Shown: in pieces, positions 20,913-32,985 of the stretch
How the letters are laid out: every line of letters begins with the position of its first letter
How positions within the stretch are numbered: position 1 is the stretch's first letter
NCBI GenBank assembly: GCA_010909165.1
Contig: MU008223.1
Span: 105,001 to 169,000 of the forward strand
DNA from: Anthoceros angustus
Taxonomy: Eukaryota > Streptophyta > Anthocerotopsida > Anthocerotales > Anthocerotaceae
Direction of reading: 5' to 3'
Length of the DNA: 64,000 bases
Program-made: the position numbers and the translations under genes
The notes under the pieces: generated by a model
Databases searched by the model: none
Told to the model about the DNA's origin: nothing
The model's input: the letters and a program-made list of their open reading frames with translations, nothing else

Positions 20913-21876
20913 GGGGTGCAAGCGGGCGTGAGCCTGTTGGGGAGTCGGGCGAGGCCCGGGCCGAGGATGAAGGAGCCGGGGTCCGGTAGTATACCCCCTG
21001 GAGGAGCAGCTGAGGTGGTGGGAGAGACAACCCCACCGGAGGAGACTAAGGACGGGTCCACCATTGAGGAAGGGGAGGGTGAAATTCTCACCTGGACAAG
21101 GGAAGAGCCAGGGCCAGGGGAGGAGTCTAGTGCGAAGAGAGCCCGAAAGGGTTAGTGGCACCATCACCGGGGGAAGGAGAGGAGAAATAGGGGTTAGACT
21201 ACCGGTAGAGTCGACTACCCAGTCTCGAGACTACATGGTAGTGTGCCGAGGAAGGAGCGCGACTAGGCGAAGTGAGGTCAAGGAAAGGGCGCTGCTCATG
21301 GGAGAGTGGAGCGATTGCCGGAGGAAAGGGAATTGTGGCGCCGCTGGAGATGGAGGAAGGCAATCTACTTGCCCCACACATCGTGAAGACATGGATCCGG
21401 GGAAGGACAGAGCAAGGAGGGCTAGGGAGCCAACCTACAAGGAACACGCCACCCCAAGAAGATAAGGATTGTGAATGGTCAATGACCATAAATGAGCTTT
21501 GGGGAATGGGAAGGATAGTTGTAGAGACATCCTTTAAGGATGATCTTAGGTGAAGTTACTAGAATAGAATTTACCAAGGATCCGCTGGCAGACTTAGATG
21601 CCAAGCATTAAATGTCAAGGTAGGAAATAATAAAATATTGGAAAAGGTGACCAGAGGGTAGCTAAATTGGTCTACTTGAGATAACCTTAAAAACTAGTCC
21701 AATATTCTATTCTAAGTCTTGAACAATCATCCTCAATCTCAACATAGGCCTCGATCCACGTCCTCTTCATACATAGTTGAGGAGCTCGAAAATAATATTA
21801 AAATATTAAATAATATTTTGCTAATTAAAACTTTTCCATATTTTCTTAGCCTCAAGAATACTTCGATAGACATGGA
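20913..21876. other. Unassigned DNA with TACCGGTAG-type motifs (right arm)
   Basis: Mirror of 11,770-12,790. Palindromic GACTACCGGTAG-like motifs occur at 21,193-21,240 and at 20,865-20,885. ORFs on both strands are not conserved between the arms. The 21,540-21,870 stretch is AT-rich and noncoding. Confidence 0.5.
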
Positions 21877-22107
21877 TCATATGTCCGGAAATTCTTCACA
21901 AGCATACATAACCCGTATCATGTGTATCTTAGTTTCACGGCAAACATAGGAGCATGGTGAGCGTGCCGCTCTCCCTTTCATATTAGTGATTATATAGATG
22001 AGCTTCATATCATCACCCTTGGGATATATGCGGGCTTCGAGAACCCTATGTTTCCTATGTCTTCCTTGGCGGAAAAGAAATCTAAAAATGGGCAAGTTTT
22101 TTAGCAA
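21877..22107 (-). CDS. Unrecognised small ORF (right arm copy)
   Basis: A 76-residue minus-strand frame matching 11,527-11,787 (same FLFRQGRHRKHRVLEARIY start). It differs at VCRETK versus VCQETK and in a shortened C-terminus. Unknown family. Confidence 0.35.
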   Translation of the reverse strand: MLKNLPIFRFLFRQGRHRKHRVLEARIYPKGDDMKLIYIITNMKGRAARSPCSYVCRETKIHMIRVMYACEEFPDI

Positions 22108-23432
22108 GAAAATAAGTTAGAACACCTTTTAGAATCACAAAAGGCATGTCTACCTTTTCATTTTCTCATTTTCTTCATTTTCAACTTCATTTTCCTTTTT
22201 CCCATAATTTTCCATACATAAATCTGCGAAAATAGTATCAGAAAATTCATCACAATTGATATTTTGGGTGGAAAATGGTCATTTGAAGATGCCCACAAAG
22301 CGGGCTTACAACTTGGTGTCTCTCCTTACAAAAGGCATCTTCATCTGCTCAAGGTGCCTCCCTTCACGAGGGGAATGCCTTGCTACACATCGCCTTACTT
22401 GAGATTTCAGCCTCGTCTCCATCGGCGAGCGAAGCCCTTCCATGAAGACTCTTCCAAGGCTTGAATCGAGAGAGAACAATCATTTTCAGCGATTTCTTCT
22501 CCACAAGAACCTTTAATCTTCCTCGATCTCTCATCGCACACTGGTGACGACATCTGCGATTGGAGCAGTGTTAGGCTTGGGATTGGCGCGGGCACTTCAA
22601 CAAATTGAGACAAGACATGGGGGCGCATCTTTCTCCAATTTCCCGGCTTGAGTGAGTACTCCGCATCGCAGCACTCACACATCAATTGGACCTCCAGACC
22701 GCAGGACGACCACCTCTCCAAGGTGACTTCAACATCAACACGAGTGCGGACCACTTCCTACCACCGGAAATCGTGGTGGGCTCTCAACAAAGGTTGGAAT
22801 CCAGCGTGGCAGAGGATCACCCGCCTGAGGAGGCGTTCGCTCGAGGGCGATCCCTCCTGCGCCTCTCCTCCCAATTCTTCTTCCATGCAGCGTCATCCTT
22901 CGGCAGATCGCGCGTGCACCGGCAGGTGATATGTACATGGCGGCGCGCCCCCGCTGGACGCGCCCTCCGACGGATGCGCGCTTCTCGACCGGATCACGAG
23001 CCAGCCAAGGAGCTTTCTTTGGGGAGGAGCGACAGAGCGGGAGCGATGGATGGAAGCAGAATAAAACCGTATGGGGAGGGTACCAGATGACCCCCATGGG
23101 CATCTGGACAGGCATCATATGGCGGCTTTACCATTTAATGGGTTTTCACTTTTACCTCTTTCAAGTTTTCCTTTAACTTTTACCTATGGTTTTACTAAGA
23201 TTAACCTAGTTTAAGTTTTACTTTTATCTTTTACCTTGTTTAGGAATTTACCATTTCCTAATTAAGTTTTTGGTAATTAATTTTGATTACATTAAATTCT
23301 GCTTAAATGTAACTTAAGCCAGTTTTAATTGTTTTCTTAGTTAGCGGATAGCTTTCAAGTTTGTGGAGCTAACTAACCTTTTAGGCTTATTTTGAAGCTA
23401 TTTCTTCACACCTAGTTCATAGTGAGTGGGAG
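22108..23432. other. Unassigned and LTR-adjacent DNA (right arm)
   Basis: Mirror of 10,194-11,510. The GC-rich 22,650-23,120 part differs from the left arm by many short gaps. 23,180-23,432 is AT-rich and ends in the purine tract before the LTR. No gene recognised. Confidence 0.5.
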
Positions 23433-23705
23433 TGATGAAATATGACCTATTTAGGGCACTCTTCACTAGGGCACCTAAGACTATTAATTAATTTAGTTCT
23501 TAGGGCTTTAGGTAGTTTATTGAGTAGTTAGTTGTTACAACCACCTTGAGGTTAGAACTACTTATGGTTACAACCACCTTATGGTTATAACCACCTAGCC
23601 TATATAAAGGCTTTGTACTTTCTATTATAATCAATGCATACAACTCTTTTGTGCAAAGCTTTCTACTATCTGCTTGCTATGTTTTGCTACCTAGAGCAGC
23701 TATGA
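23433..23705 (+). repeat. Copia-like LTR (right arm copy)
   Basis: Purine tract GTGAGTGGGAG, then TGATGAAATATG at 23,433, with a TATA box CCTATATAAAGG at about 23,597. It abuts the CACTA transposase fragment. Same interpretation as 9,920-10,193. Confidence 0.55.
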
Positions 23706-24486
23706 TTCTCATCATGTTTGATATCATGCACATTGGAAAGAACTTTAGTGAACGAATTATGAGGCACATTTGTGGGGAGTTTGAAACCCTTGCGAGTCAT
23801 AGAGATCTCGAACTATCAAATACCAAGCAGGAATGGTGGCCCAAGGACAGGCCCCAACCTAAGCCCAAGCCCAAGGGTAGGGCTAGGGCCATACGGGCCA
23901 TGGCAATGCCATGCCCCAAGCCAAGTATGGGCCTAGGCCTAGGCAATCAAGGAAAAGGAAGAGAGGACAAGATGATGCAGTTGATGAGTTGCAGCATCCG
24001 TATGCCCATTGGGTATGGGTCCAACTTGAAACGTTGTTTTAAGAAAGGGACACGAGAGACAATTTCAGGCCTGAAGTCCCATGATCATCATCATTTGTTA
24101 TGTGACATATGGCCAATTGCCTTGAGAGGTTGATACATCCACAAGTGCATAAGGCTATATGTGATCTCGCAGAACTAATGCGTTGGCTTACCGCAAAAGA
24201 AATTGTGAAGGATGAGATTCCTGCTATGAAGGTCAAAATTGCAGAGGTGATGTGCATTTTGGAGAGAGAGTTTCCTACAACATTTCTGACAAGGCAGGTC
24301 CATGCTGTTATTCATCTGGTGCAGGAGGTTGAATTATGTGGGCCCACTTGCTATCGTTGGATGTATTTTCTTGAACGACATATGAAAGTGCTAAAGAACC
24401 TTATGCGACAAAAGCTCGACCGAAGGAAGCATGGCTTTAGGATATCTAGCACAAGAGACAATGTTTTACTCTTCGTAATTCTTTGA
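23706..24486 (+). pseudogene. CACTA transposase remnant TNP2/DUF4218 (better copy)
   Basis: The TNP2 segment MFDIMHIGKNFSERIMRHIC lies near 23,718. After a proline/lysine-rich interruption, a 125-residue frame (24,109-24,486) matches DUF4218 closely: MANCLERLIHPQVHKAICDL, then LEREFPTTFLTRQVHAVIHL, GPTCYRWMYFLERHMKVLK, and a terminal STRDNVL. In intact CACTA transposases, TNP2 and DUF4218 are joined in one protein of about 1,000 residues. Here the segment between them is replaced, so the protein is a deletion derivative. It is less frameshifted than the left-arm copy. Confidence 0.78.
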
Positions 24487-24820
24487 AATATCCATAATAC
24501 CACTTGATGTGGACAATGAAAGAAGATGTTACTCAAAGTGGGGAGTTGCTAGAAGGATATGGAAAGACAAAGCGTCTGTCAGATGTGGAAGTCTAACCTA
24601 CTGAACATTGATTTCAAGCTTTCGTGTGTTGGTTGGGACTGGATCTGCTAGACAGTAGTCCCAAGTCCTTGCGCCTTGGCATTCTCACAGCTCCAAGATC
24701 AGCTGTTTTAGGTGGGAATAGAGTGGGATTGCCTTGAGCATTTCTTGATTTTCCGTCATTCAGCCGATTTGGGTAGGTCTGTAAGGCTGATCCAAGTTGA
24801 GACAGGGGGATTAGATTAGT
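24487..24820. other. Trailing CACTA-related DNA, no clear ORF
   Basis: The reading continues briefly in the TPase direction (WTMKEDVTQSG, ELLEGYGKTKR) and then degenerates. It mirrors 8,850-9,149. No terminus is recognised here. Confidence 0.4.
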
Positions 24821-25480
24821 TCAGTAATTTACGTGCTCTTGGATTCCTCGATTGGGCATAAGCAACCTGATGTGCGTGAAAACATCATACATTACCATTC
24901 CCCAATCCGGAGTAGCCCCCCTAGACAACCCCCAAATGAAATACAACTGCGCATCACTAAGATATGTCTTCCGTTGAGCACTCACCAATCCAAGGAGAAT
25001 CTTAGCAAACATTCTCCATTTCTCTTCCTTGAGTTCTTCAGTGCACCAACCACCTTTCCCTCTAGACTTATGCTCGCGTTGTAACATGTCCATAGCCTTC
25101 TCAAGCAGCTCATGACACTTCCTATTCTCCTTTTTCTCTTCTCCTTTCTCCTCAACCTTCCTTTCAAGCTCCATGATTGCAATCCCCTCTTGAGCCTCCT
25201 CATTTGGCCTTCCATATACCTGTCCAGCACCCTGGATCAGTCCTTACATCCCTATTTTCCAGTTCCTCAAGTTCTTGCCGTGGCATAGTGAAGTTTATAA
25301 AGCATTCCTCTATCATCTCCAAGCTGACATAGGCCCAGTGGCGGCCATACACCCATTGCAATTGTACGTTGGGCTCTCTAGCAAACCGTGTAAATGCCAC
25401 CAAGTGCCTAGCCTCCACCTGTGCAGGGAAGCAATTGAATTCGGGCATCTGTACCTCTTCTCCTAGTACTAGATGACCCG
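24821..25480 (-). pseudogene. Transposon-protein-like ORF (better copy)
   Basis: Two minus-strand frames join into one protein. Frame 25,200-25,610 contains QMPEFNCFPAQVEARHLVAF and VYGRHWAYVSLEMIEECF. Frame 24,821-25,174 contains MELERKVEEKGEEKKENRK, EEKWRMFAKILLGLVSAQRK and LYFIWGLSRGATPDWGMVM. The order (an RG-x-x-V-like motif with a following helix, then a hydrophobic L-x-x-x-L-x-x-G-x-x-x-D-W-G segment) resembles the plant transposon-protein family also seen at 58.5 kb. The resemblance is weak. The ORF overlaps the truncated RT end. Confidence 0.42.
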
Positions 25481-26089
25481 AACTTTGTCTTGGTCTACCT
25501 CTATCCCTCGCGCTGATACCCGGTGCCCCAGCAGGATTCCCTTCGTCATTCCGAAGTAGCATTTCTCCGGGTGAAGACACAGCTGAGTCTCCCTGCATCG
25601 CTCCAAGCACTTTCGCAGGTGGCCAACGTGCTTGTCCTCCTCACCATGCACACAAAAGTCGTCTAGGAACACCTCCATGAAGTCCCTCAGGAAGTCCCGA
25701 AAAACGTTGGTCACCATCCGCATGAATGACCCCGGCGCTCCCGTCATCCCGAAGGCGCTTCTCTTGTAGGAGAACGTCCCCCATTCCGTCGTGAACGTTG
25801 TCTTGTCCCAGCCCGACTCCCTCATGTGCAGTTGGTTGTATCCGGAGTATCCGTCTAGGAAAGAGTAAGTACTCCGGCCTGCCACCTTGTCCAGTATGTC
25901 ATCCACGAAAGGCATGGGAAAATGGTCCTTCTCGGTGGCGGCATTGAGTTTCCTCCAATCCTGGCAGCCGCGAATCTGTCCGGGCTGCTTCTTGGGTACC
26001 ACCACAATGGGTGCCACCCATTTGCTGTTTACAATTGGGAAGATGATGTCTGCCTCCAAATATTTGTCCAGGACCTCCTTGACCTTCAA
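25469..26089 (-). CDS. pol: Ty3/gypsy reverse transcriptase fragment, intact frame
   Basis: 206 uninterrupted residues of Ty3-type RT. They include the PIVVVPKK finger motif, RGCQDWRKLNAATEKDHFPMP, the palm motif FLDGYSGYNQ, then FGMTGAPGSF and the catalytic box VFLDDFCVHG. The F-[LM]-D-D-F form instead of Y-x-D-D is characteristic of Tat/Athila-lineage Ty3 elements. A stop at 25,469 follows KVRVI, and no thumb, RNase H or integrase follows, so the polymerase is incomplete. The left-arm copy has at least five frameshifts over the same stretch and is about 65 bases shorter. Confidence 0.9.
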   Translation of the reverse strand: MKVKEVLDKYLEADIIFPIVNSKWVAPIVVVPKKQPGQIRGCQDWRKLNAATEKDHFPMPFVDDILDKVAGRSTYSFLDGYSGYNQLHMRESGWDKTTFTTEWGTFSYKRSAFGMTGAPGSFMRMVTNVFRDFLRDFMEVFLDDFCVHGEEDKHVGHLRKCLERCRETQLCLHPEKCYFGMTKGILLGHRVSARGIEVDQDKVRVI

Positions 26090-26177
26090 CGAGTGTTTGG
26101 GATTGGTTTATCTTTGTCAATTTGACGGAACGCGACTTGGTCTATCCGATGTTCTCCCCACTGTTTCGGAATACCCT

Positions 26178-26450
26178 TCATGTCCGTAACTTTGAAAGCA
26201 AATGTTGAACTCCCCAACAATGTGTAAGTTCCCGCCTCAACTCCGTTGGCATGCCTTTCCGGAACTTTAAGGACTTGTCGGGTCGTACCTCCACATCTTC
26301 CACATCGTCCGAATTGACTGCCTCCCTCTCCGTCGGAGCCTCACTACATCCAAACCCTTCATCCTCCATCCGTGGTTCATCTTCGCGCATTCCCCACTCC
26401 CGAAAAAGTTCGTCCGAGGTGAAACGGGTTACTTCTTTGGGCTCGGCCAC
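26178..26450 (-). pseudogene. Ty3/gypsy pre-RT connector (right arm)
   Basis: Acidic frame matching 7,336-7,611 (REDEPRMEDEGFGCSEA ... DKSLKFRKGMPTELRRELT). It is frameshifted just before the LLGEF segment and leads into RT at 26,089. Confidence 0.7.
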
Positions 26451-26799
26451 CTCGTCATCCGGAGGGCCCTCTTCTCTACTACCGTCTTCCTAGCTTGGCG
26501 CGGCGTCCACCCGGAAGCAATCGACGACCTCTGCTCCGAAAGCGTCCCTCCAATAGTCCATCTCCTCCTCAGACCACGAGATTTTGGGGAAAGGATAGGC
26601 TTCGTCCGTATCCTCCCGTTTGTCGTCCATACTGTCCTCGGCGGAGGTGTACCCCTCCGTGGTCCTCACGGTTTCCCCACAGTACGTGTCCTTGCTCCAG
26701 GTGATCCCACCGCCCTTCCCTTACCTTCGGATCCCAGTCTACTAGTTTAAAATGGATCTCCTTCACCTTAAGTGTAGTTTCATTTGGGCGAGTCCAGAG

Positions 26800-27072
26800 C
26801 TAGGGCATCCTACAGACCTCGTACCCCAAAGGTCCTTGGGCTTGATGACCACAAAATCCAGCGTGTAGGGTGCTCACTATGTTTGCTTGGACTCGGACGG
26901 CTCCCAGGCGCAGCGCCTCGACATGTCCGTCATCCACGAGGGTTTTGGTGGAGGGCTCAAGCGTAGTGAACCCCAAGCGTGTCTTGCGTGGCCTCGTGAT
27001 GAGATTGACCCCAGAACCCGTGTCCAGGGCACGTTCTTGATTACACATCCGATTTCCACGAACTATCGGCAC
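26800..27072 (-). pseudogene. pro: Ty3/gypsy protease, frameshifted (right arm)
   Basis: Retains LDTGSGVNLIT and LGFTTLEPSTKTL. Frameshifts on either side alter the rest relative to 6,661-6,948; length changes sit in CG-rich triplets such as those coding for ATARRL. The active-site Asp is present, but the protein would not fold as a whole. Confidence 0.75.
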
Positions 27073-27177
27073 TCATGGGTCGTGTGGATACCACCTTACC
27101 TCCACCAGGTTGGTTTTCGAGGTGCCCGTCGTGGTTGTGTCTCTTGATGGCCCGTTGGACCTCCACGGTACTTTGGG

Positions 27178-29096
27178 TTATCTCTCAACAAGCGAAGCGA
27201 CACTAGGTCTTTGTTGGTTCATCATCGTCCGCCACCTTGAATGGCGTGGGGACTCCTTAGTCACGCGTGTGTCATGCAACTCCCAAGGGTCCCCACTCCG
27301 CCTCGGCTGGGTGGACCACCTCCGGATCTGTCGGATTTCCTCCTTGAGCATCTCCGTTACCTCTCGAACCACATCCGTGGCCGGGGTGGTGCCTTGGGTG
27401 GGTCCGTGCTTCCCTTCCTGTCTCGGGAAATTTCTCACCGATTCCTCGGAGCTGCCAGTTCAACTCCTTCCTTGGCTGGATCTTCCTCCCTTGCTTGAGT
27501 ACCCTCCTCGTATCCGGTACTCTCTCGTTCTTCTTCCTTTTGGTGCCTTCTCTCCTTCCGCTCTCTTGGACGGATGACACCTCCGGTACCTCCATGGCCA
27601 CCTTCTCCTCCTTTGGACCCATCGTTCCTTCCTCGCGTTCCGTTCGGATTCCTTGACGTCTCCTCCCTCCGCCGATTGCGCATCTTGATCTGCGATCGGC
27701 GCCTTGGGAATGGGGGTGTGGGTGGTCGTGGTTCCCGGCGGTGGCGTGGCGCACCGCCCTTGTGCGAGGGTTCGGACACAAGGTGCTACCCGCCATATGG
27801 CTGCCTCATACAATCTCCACCCAGCGCCGAATTCTCCATTACCCTGCCTGGTGGGGTACGGACAGGCGTTGGAGTAGTGCCCAGGGTTGCCACAATTCCA
27901 ACAGACCACCGCCACCCGAAGGATTCCCGGGGTGCCCCCCATGTGTTGCACGGTGGTCGAGGCATGGACGGACCCCGCCAAGGATACATCGTCTTTGGGT
28001 ATCGCGCCCCGGGAGGAGCTTCTCGCACTTGGTAAGCTGCCTCCCATTGCTCCTCGGACTCTTCCTCGTGAGTCACTCCACTTGGTTCACTGTCCGAGGG
28101 GCGTTAGCTTCGAGTGCCCATGTTGGTGGCACACCGCACACCATAAATGAGTCCTGACCGTGGTGGCTGCCTTCCGCCGCTCGCAATCTTTCACTTGATT
28201 GATCGTTAACTCCTCCACCCTCTTCATTACCCGCTCCAAGTCCTCCCTCAACCCGCTACTTCCTTTAAGGGAGCTGGATCAGTTGGAGCCTTTCGCACCG
28301 GGGCAAGCATCACGACCTCCTTTTTCTCGCCTCTCCATTTCACCACGGCCTTCTTCTTTTTGTTTTTGCGACGGGGTTCTTCCTCCTCCGTAGAGACTTT
28401 GGACTCACTTAGATCTCCTCCTCCTCCTCCAAAGAACCCCTGCCTCCTCACCTTCCTCTTCCGATCTCCTCATCTCGACTCAACTCCTTCTTCTTCTTCT
28501 TCCCTCCTTGGGTCGTCTTCATTCTTCGTTGGTGCATCGACTCTTTGTAGATCTCGGCCGCCCAAACCGCCTTACTCACATCTTTCTCGGCTAGCAATAG
28601 CACATGCTTGGCCATAGGCTTGGGTAGGCCAGCCACGAACCATCGTACCGCCTGCATGGTGGTGTGGGTGCCGTCTCGAGGGCGAGAACCGCCGATGTAC
28701 GAACCCGCCTGGCCTTACCCTCTTCCAATTCTGAGCTTGATGACGTAGCCTTCTGGTCGATTCCGAATCTCTCAGAAGGCATCCTTCGAAAGCTTCAAAG
28801 GTCGCAGGAGGGGTTCTGTGGTATACTTCTCCATATTGAGCCGCTCGGAAGAACCTCAAAACCGCTTGAATGAGCTGTGCGTCCGTGCCTTCTCCGTTGA
28901 AATTCGCCCGTGACACGAAATCTTCCACGAAGGTTTCCGCGTCCCTCTCCTTCTTACCCCCAAAGAGGGAGTATGCTTGCTTTGTTGATGTCGTAGCCAT
29001 CGCTGCGACCAGCAGTGGTTGAGGGTTCACCAGCCCACTTACTTCTGCCGCCGGACTTTGCACTCCGTCCTCCTCGTGGTCTGATAACTCTACCAC
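27178..29096 (-). pseudogene. gag: Ty3/gypsy gag and linker, heavily frameshifted (right arm)
   Basis: Starts at 29,096 with MVELSDHEED, continues with MATTSTKQAYSLFGGKKERD, and then breaks into at least six frames. The zinc knuckle CWNCGNPGHYSNAC is still readable near 27,890, and the lysine/glutamate linker near 28,250-28,520. The left copy (4,531-6,149) shows that the underlying gene was intact over most of its length. Confidence 0.8.
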
Positions 29097-29272
29097 GCTT
29101 CCACTTACTTGCCTGCTGGGACCTTCGCGTTGAGCCTGCCGCCTTTCTCGCTCCCGAGCTCGAGCGCTCTGGCGGTTACGACGTCCGGCTCACCCAGCGA
29201 TTTGTTCTTAACTACCTCTCGTCCTCTACGCATTCACTCCCACCTTCGTACTATGCTACGGAACGGTCTCAT

Positions 29273-29289
29273 TCCCCGGCAACGGCGCA
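29273..29289 (-). other. tRNA-Asp primer-binding site (right arm)
   Basis: Minus-strand TGCGCCGTTGCCGGGGA, identical to 4,350-4,366 including the missing G. Confidence 0.8.
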
Positions 29290-29639
29290 AAAAATATGGC
29301 GCGACTTTTGCTGACGGCCAGCCGGGCGCGCCAGTCCCATGTTGTTGTAACAAGAGGTCCGTTCCCAAGAGAATGATAGGTTCCGTTTGGCACGTCTCAA
29401 CCGTTTCTCACCTCACCGTCATGACCGTTTCGGACTCAAAGCGCACGCGCTCGCAGTTTTACTACTAACTACTCTTAACGTCCACCGAACAGGCCTGGCG
29501 TGGCCAAACGTTTAAGGACTCGTTTGCGTCCGTGTCTTGAATGTTTGGACTTGTAAGCATGAGAGCTACCAAGAGAAGAGTGATATTGCACATGCAACAA
29601 AAGAAGAAAAGACATTTTAGCCCACAGAGAAGCTAATAA

Positions 29640-29946
29640 ACCAATCACTCACAAGGCGCTAAGTGAATGGGCCAGCCATTGGCGAGTGAAGGTCTCAGTG
29701 GCAACCATCAAGCGAGTCATCAAGAAAAGAACGATTATCCAAAGTGTCAAACAACACGACTTAGAACGCAGACGCTATGACCTTGTGCATCTCCTGAAGT
29801 TGAGAAAATGTTGTATGATTGGTTTGTGGCAGAGAAGGGAGGAGCCGCAAAAGATGGTCAAATATGTAAACAGGCGAAAATTTTCTATGAGCAAGTACCC
29901 AAAGAAGTGCGGAAGAAGGGCTCATATTTTCAAATGGTGGGCCTAG
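29640..29946 (+). pseudogene. pogo-like CENP-B HTH fragment (right arm)
   Basis: Plus-strand readings give VSVATIKRVIKK, then after a one-base shift VEKMLYDWFVAEKGG. The last part (FKWWA) replaces FSNGW of the left copy through a further gap. Interpretation as for 3,699-4,075. Confidence 0.65.
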
Positions 29947-29949
29947 GAT

Positions 29950-31889
29950 TCAAGGGTAGACATGGTATAGCATGACATGTAAAGCGCAGAAACCTGGACT
30001 TAACCCCGTAGCTTAAGTTCAAAGAGCTCAAATTGAGACTTCTTAGATACATATAGAAGACTATATCTTTTGTTCTCATGAGATTCTTTAAAATTGTTTT
30101 GGGCGCTTTGTTCCCATCATAATTTTGCATATGGTATAATTTTTCTTTATTTTAAAATTGGAAAAAAACAAAGCAACCCTACTATGTCAGATCTATTTCG
30201 ATACTAGCCTAGACAATTCAAATGATCCTTTGTTTTTTTGGGCGGCTTGAGTCCGATTAGCATGCACCAAGCTAAGGCTCGCCAACAAACTACCTCCGCC
30301 TGTCCCCACGATCATATCATGCCTGTGCTTGGCCAATTTCAGTGGTCGCATAGATTGCCTAGTCATATGCATGACTAGGCCAAGTCTAGCTTGCAATTGG
30401 TCCAATCTTAGTCAATCGAGCCACCATAATTGATGATTTTATGCCCGATGGGTACTAAGCGGAGCTAAAGCGTAAAAAGAAAAAAGCCAAAATTTCAAGG
30501 TGTTTAAAATTGATATACCGATATAGTATTATGGTGTTATTTCAGCACCATATGAGACGCCCTTGAGCGAGAGCAAAAGCGAGGGGAGGAGGGGAGGAGA
30601 GCTCAACATGCATAACGAGGGGAGGCTAGGGAAAGGTGAAGAAGGATGGAGCTCCTCCTACCCTTGTAGGATTGAGCTAGGGCAAACGCCGCGCACAGAT
30701 GCACCACAACACATTGAGGACAACATTTGACCTCCAACATCGCGGCCACAAGTCCTCGCACTAACTGGTCACCCTTGTCACATTCGCTTGCGAGTCAAGC
30801 TTATGACTAGAACAATGGCAAGGACATCCGGACCGCCAGAGCACCTTTTCCGGTCGGTGGGAGGAAAACTGGGCTTGAGATTCACCCTCTAATGGCCACA
30901 CTTATCCAGCCGCTAGCACGTTGGGCTTCGTCCATGAGACTTGTGTGGATAGCCGATTCTAAGAGATCAATCTGCCTACACCCATTCATAACCTCAGCCC
31001 CTCAACAAGCAAGGCACCCTCTAATTCTCCCTCTGGCGGCTACACCACTTGCACTGCTCCAAAAATTCAGCGACTCCCAACCTACAACAACACAACACAA
31101 TCAGAGCCATGCCTAAGCGGAAAGGAGTCCAGCATCCAGGGAGGACCCCCGACCCACGCCGATTTTTGTCCCCACCTCTAAGACTAACTCCTCCAACAAT
31201 TTGAGCACCTTCTTGTTACAGATTTGGGATTCGTCCCTTAGTCTCTCCTTGTGGCCTTCCATTATTACCTAAACTCTAATCCTCTACTCATTATCCTCCT
31301 CAATGCTCAACTCGACTCATCATCCTTGTGGACTACCACTTCCCTTGGGGTTAAGAAATAAGTAGGGTTTGTTTTTGTAGGAGGCGAGGATAAAATAAGG
31401 CGGAAAAGGAGGAATAAGCACATCCTGATCGCACTCGAGTATACCCAGATCGCGGAGTGGCAACGCACCGGACCTACTATGACAGCGCCGACTACGTGCA
31501 CGGATAAGTCCGGACTCACTAGTCCAAGATAAAATACGCCGGAAGTAACTTAGAAGTGAGCCGTGAGACGGACTAGGCGGCGCCACGTGGACGGCCCCGA
31601 GTGGAGGCTCGGGCATGCACCGCCAGAGTAGCCGCCAGGCCGTTATAAGGCAGTATTCACGCCGCGATCGCGCGCGGCGTAAGGCCGTAGTACGCGGCGC
31701 GTAAGGCGAAGCGGAGGCGTAAGGTCGGCTGCCATGCGCATCTCAGCATGAGTGGAAGAGGCGCCTTCCGCCGGGTTACTCGGCGCGGGCGGGAAGGTCA
31801 TTGCCGCGACCTAGACAATTCCAGCCTCTGCGCCGCAACCCTCTCGGCGCTATCTCTTTGAGCGCCAAGACCTTCGACCGTAGTTCACC
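29950..31889. other. No recognisable gene (right arm)
   Basis: Mirror of 1,761-3,690. It contains poly-T/A tracts around 30,140-30,240. The plus-strand ORF at 30,892-31,116 has no counterpart frame in the mirror copy and is not supported. Confidence 0.55.
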
Positions 31890-32383
31890 GCGGGTTGGAG
31901 AAGCGAACGCTGCGGAGGGCGATCGTGCCGTGAACTGGCCGCCAGCCTAGCCGACAAGGGAGACGGGCGATGGCACCCAAAACTGGAAGTTTGGGAGCCA
32001 TGGAACCTCGTGGAGCGCAACATTGTGACCCGGCGCTATCCTGACTTTGGGCCCTGGCTCGAGGAAGCGGGAGAATTGGTGCACGAGTGGCACCGATGCG
32101 TGACGGCCCGACGCTCGGCTGGCCACACTGGTCCGGGAGTTCGCCAGGAAGATGCTTGGCGGTCAACAAGGAGGTGCGGTCCAAGAACCTCCGGGAGGAC
32201 CAGGCGGACCTTGAGGTCCCGAGGCGGCTGACAACCGCCCAAAGGAGGAAGAAGGGGAGTGGTGCGGGCCTCAAGGCGATAGGGCCGAACAAGGGCGGCG
32301 ATGCGAGGCTGGACGCAGGACCACCAACTACCGATATCCGACCGATAGAGTAATGTAGCGGATCATTGTCCATTGGAACCTCA
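31890..32383 (+). pseudogene. Fragment of a plant transposon-protein-like ORF (right arm)
   Basis: Readable parts are NIVTRRYPDFGPWLEEA, RKMLAVNKEVRSKNLR (across frames) and, just before the A-module junction, bases coding for the IVHW part of the 58.5-kb copy. Homology to that copy stops at the junction TGGAACCTCA / TAAAAATGCACC near 32,380, where module A0 begins. Confidence 0.5.
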
Positions 32384-32925
32384 TAAAAATGCACCATTAG
32401 ACTCTTGATAACTATGGAGTGAATAGAATATGAATATGCCTTTTTCCAATGGCTATCACCTTTTATTGGTAGAAGGACATAGTGCCTTACCCACTTGGGC
32501 ATATTAACACCTCATATGGGCCATGTGTACATTTATGACCTCGGACCTTGTTTCACTTTTATATATACTACTAGGCTATAAATGAGGATCGACCTATGTG
32601 CATGTTTGTTAAAGATGGGTTGATTCCTTGTGGGTTATCATTGGTAGGAATGGCTGCCCAATAGGATTATATAACTTGTGAGCGGGTTGGATAGAATTTG
32701 CTACCCAATGAAATCCCTTCCTCCAAACTTTGGTTGGGGTTCCTCCCTTCCTCTCCTATGCTTAGCCTCTACCTTTGATGATTGTCATTCCTCTATTGCT
32801 CCCCGCCTCTATTTGCGTGATCACCTTACTTAGTACCTTGGTCTCTTTGTCGTTGCCTCCAGCCATGGCTACCAAGGTTGAACCTTTTCTCCTCTCTTTT
32901 ACTTCACTATGCAACCTTAGAATTA

Positions 32926-32985
32926 GTGGATGTGCAATGGATCCCGTCTCACCAAGGATCCAAATGATCCCTTTTGGTGGTGAAG
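32926..32985 (+). pseudogene. RNase H-like motif in A0
   Basis: In the frame starting at the GTG near 32,926 the sequence reads VDVQWIPSHQGS and then diverges because several bases of a CG cluster are missing. See the A3 copy at 52,231 for the full motif. Confidence 0.35.
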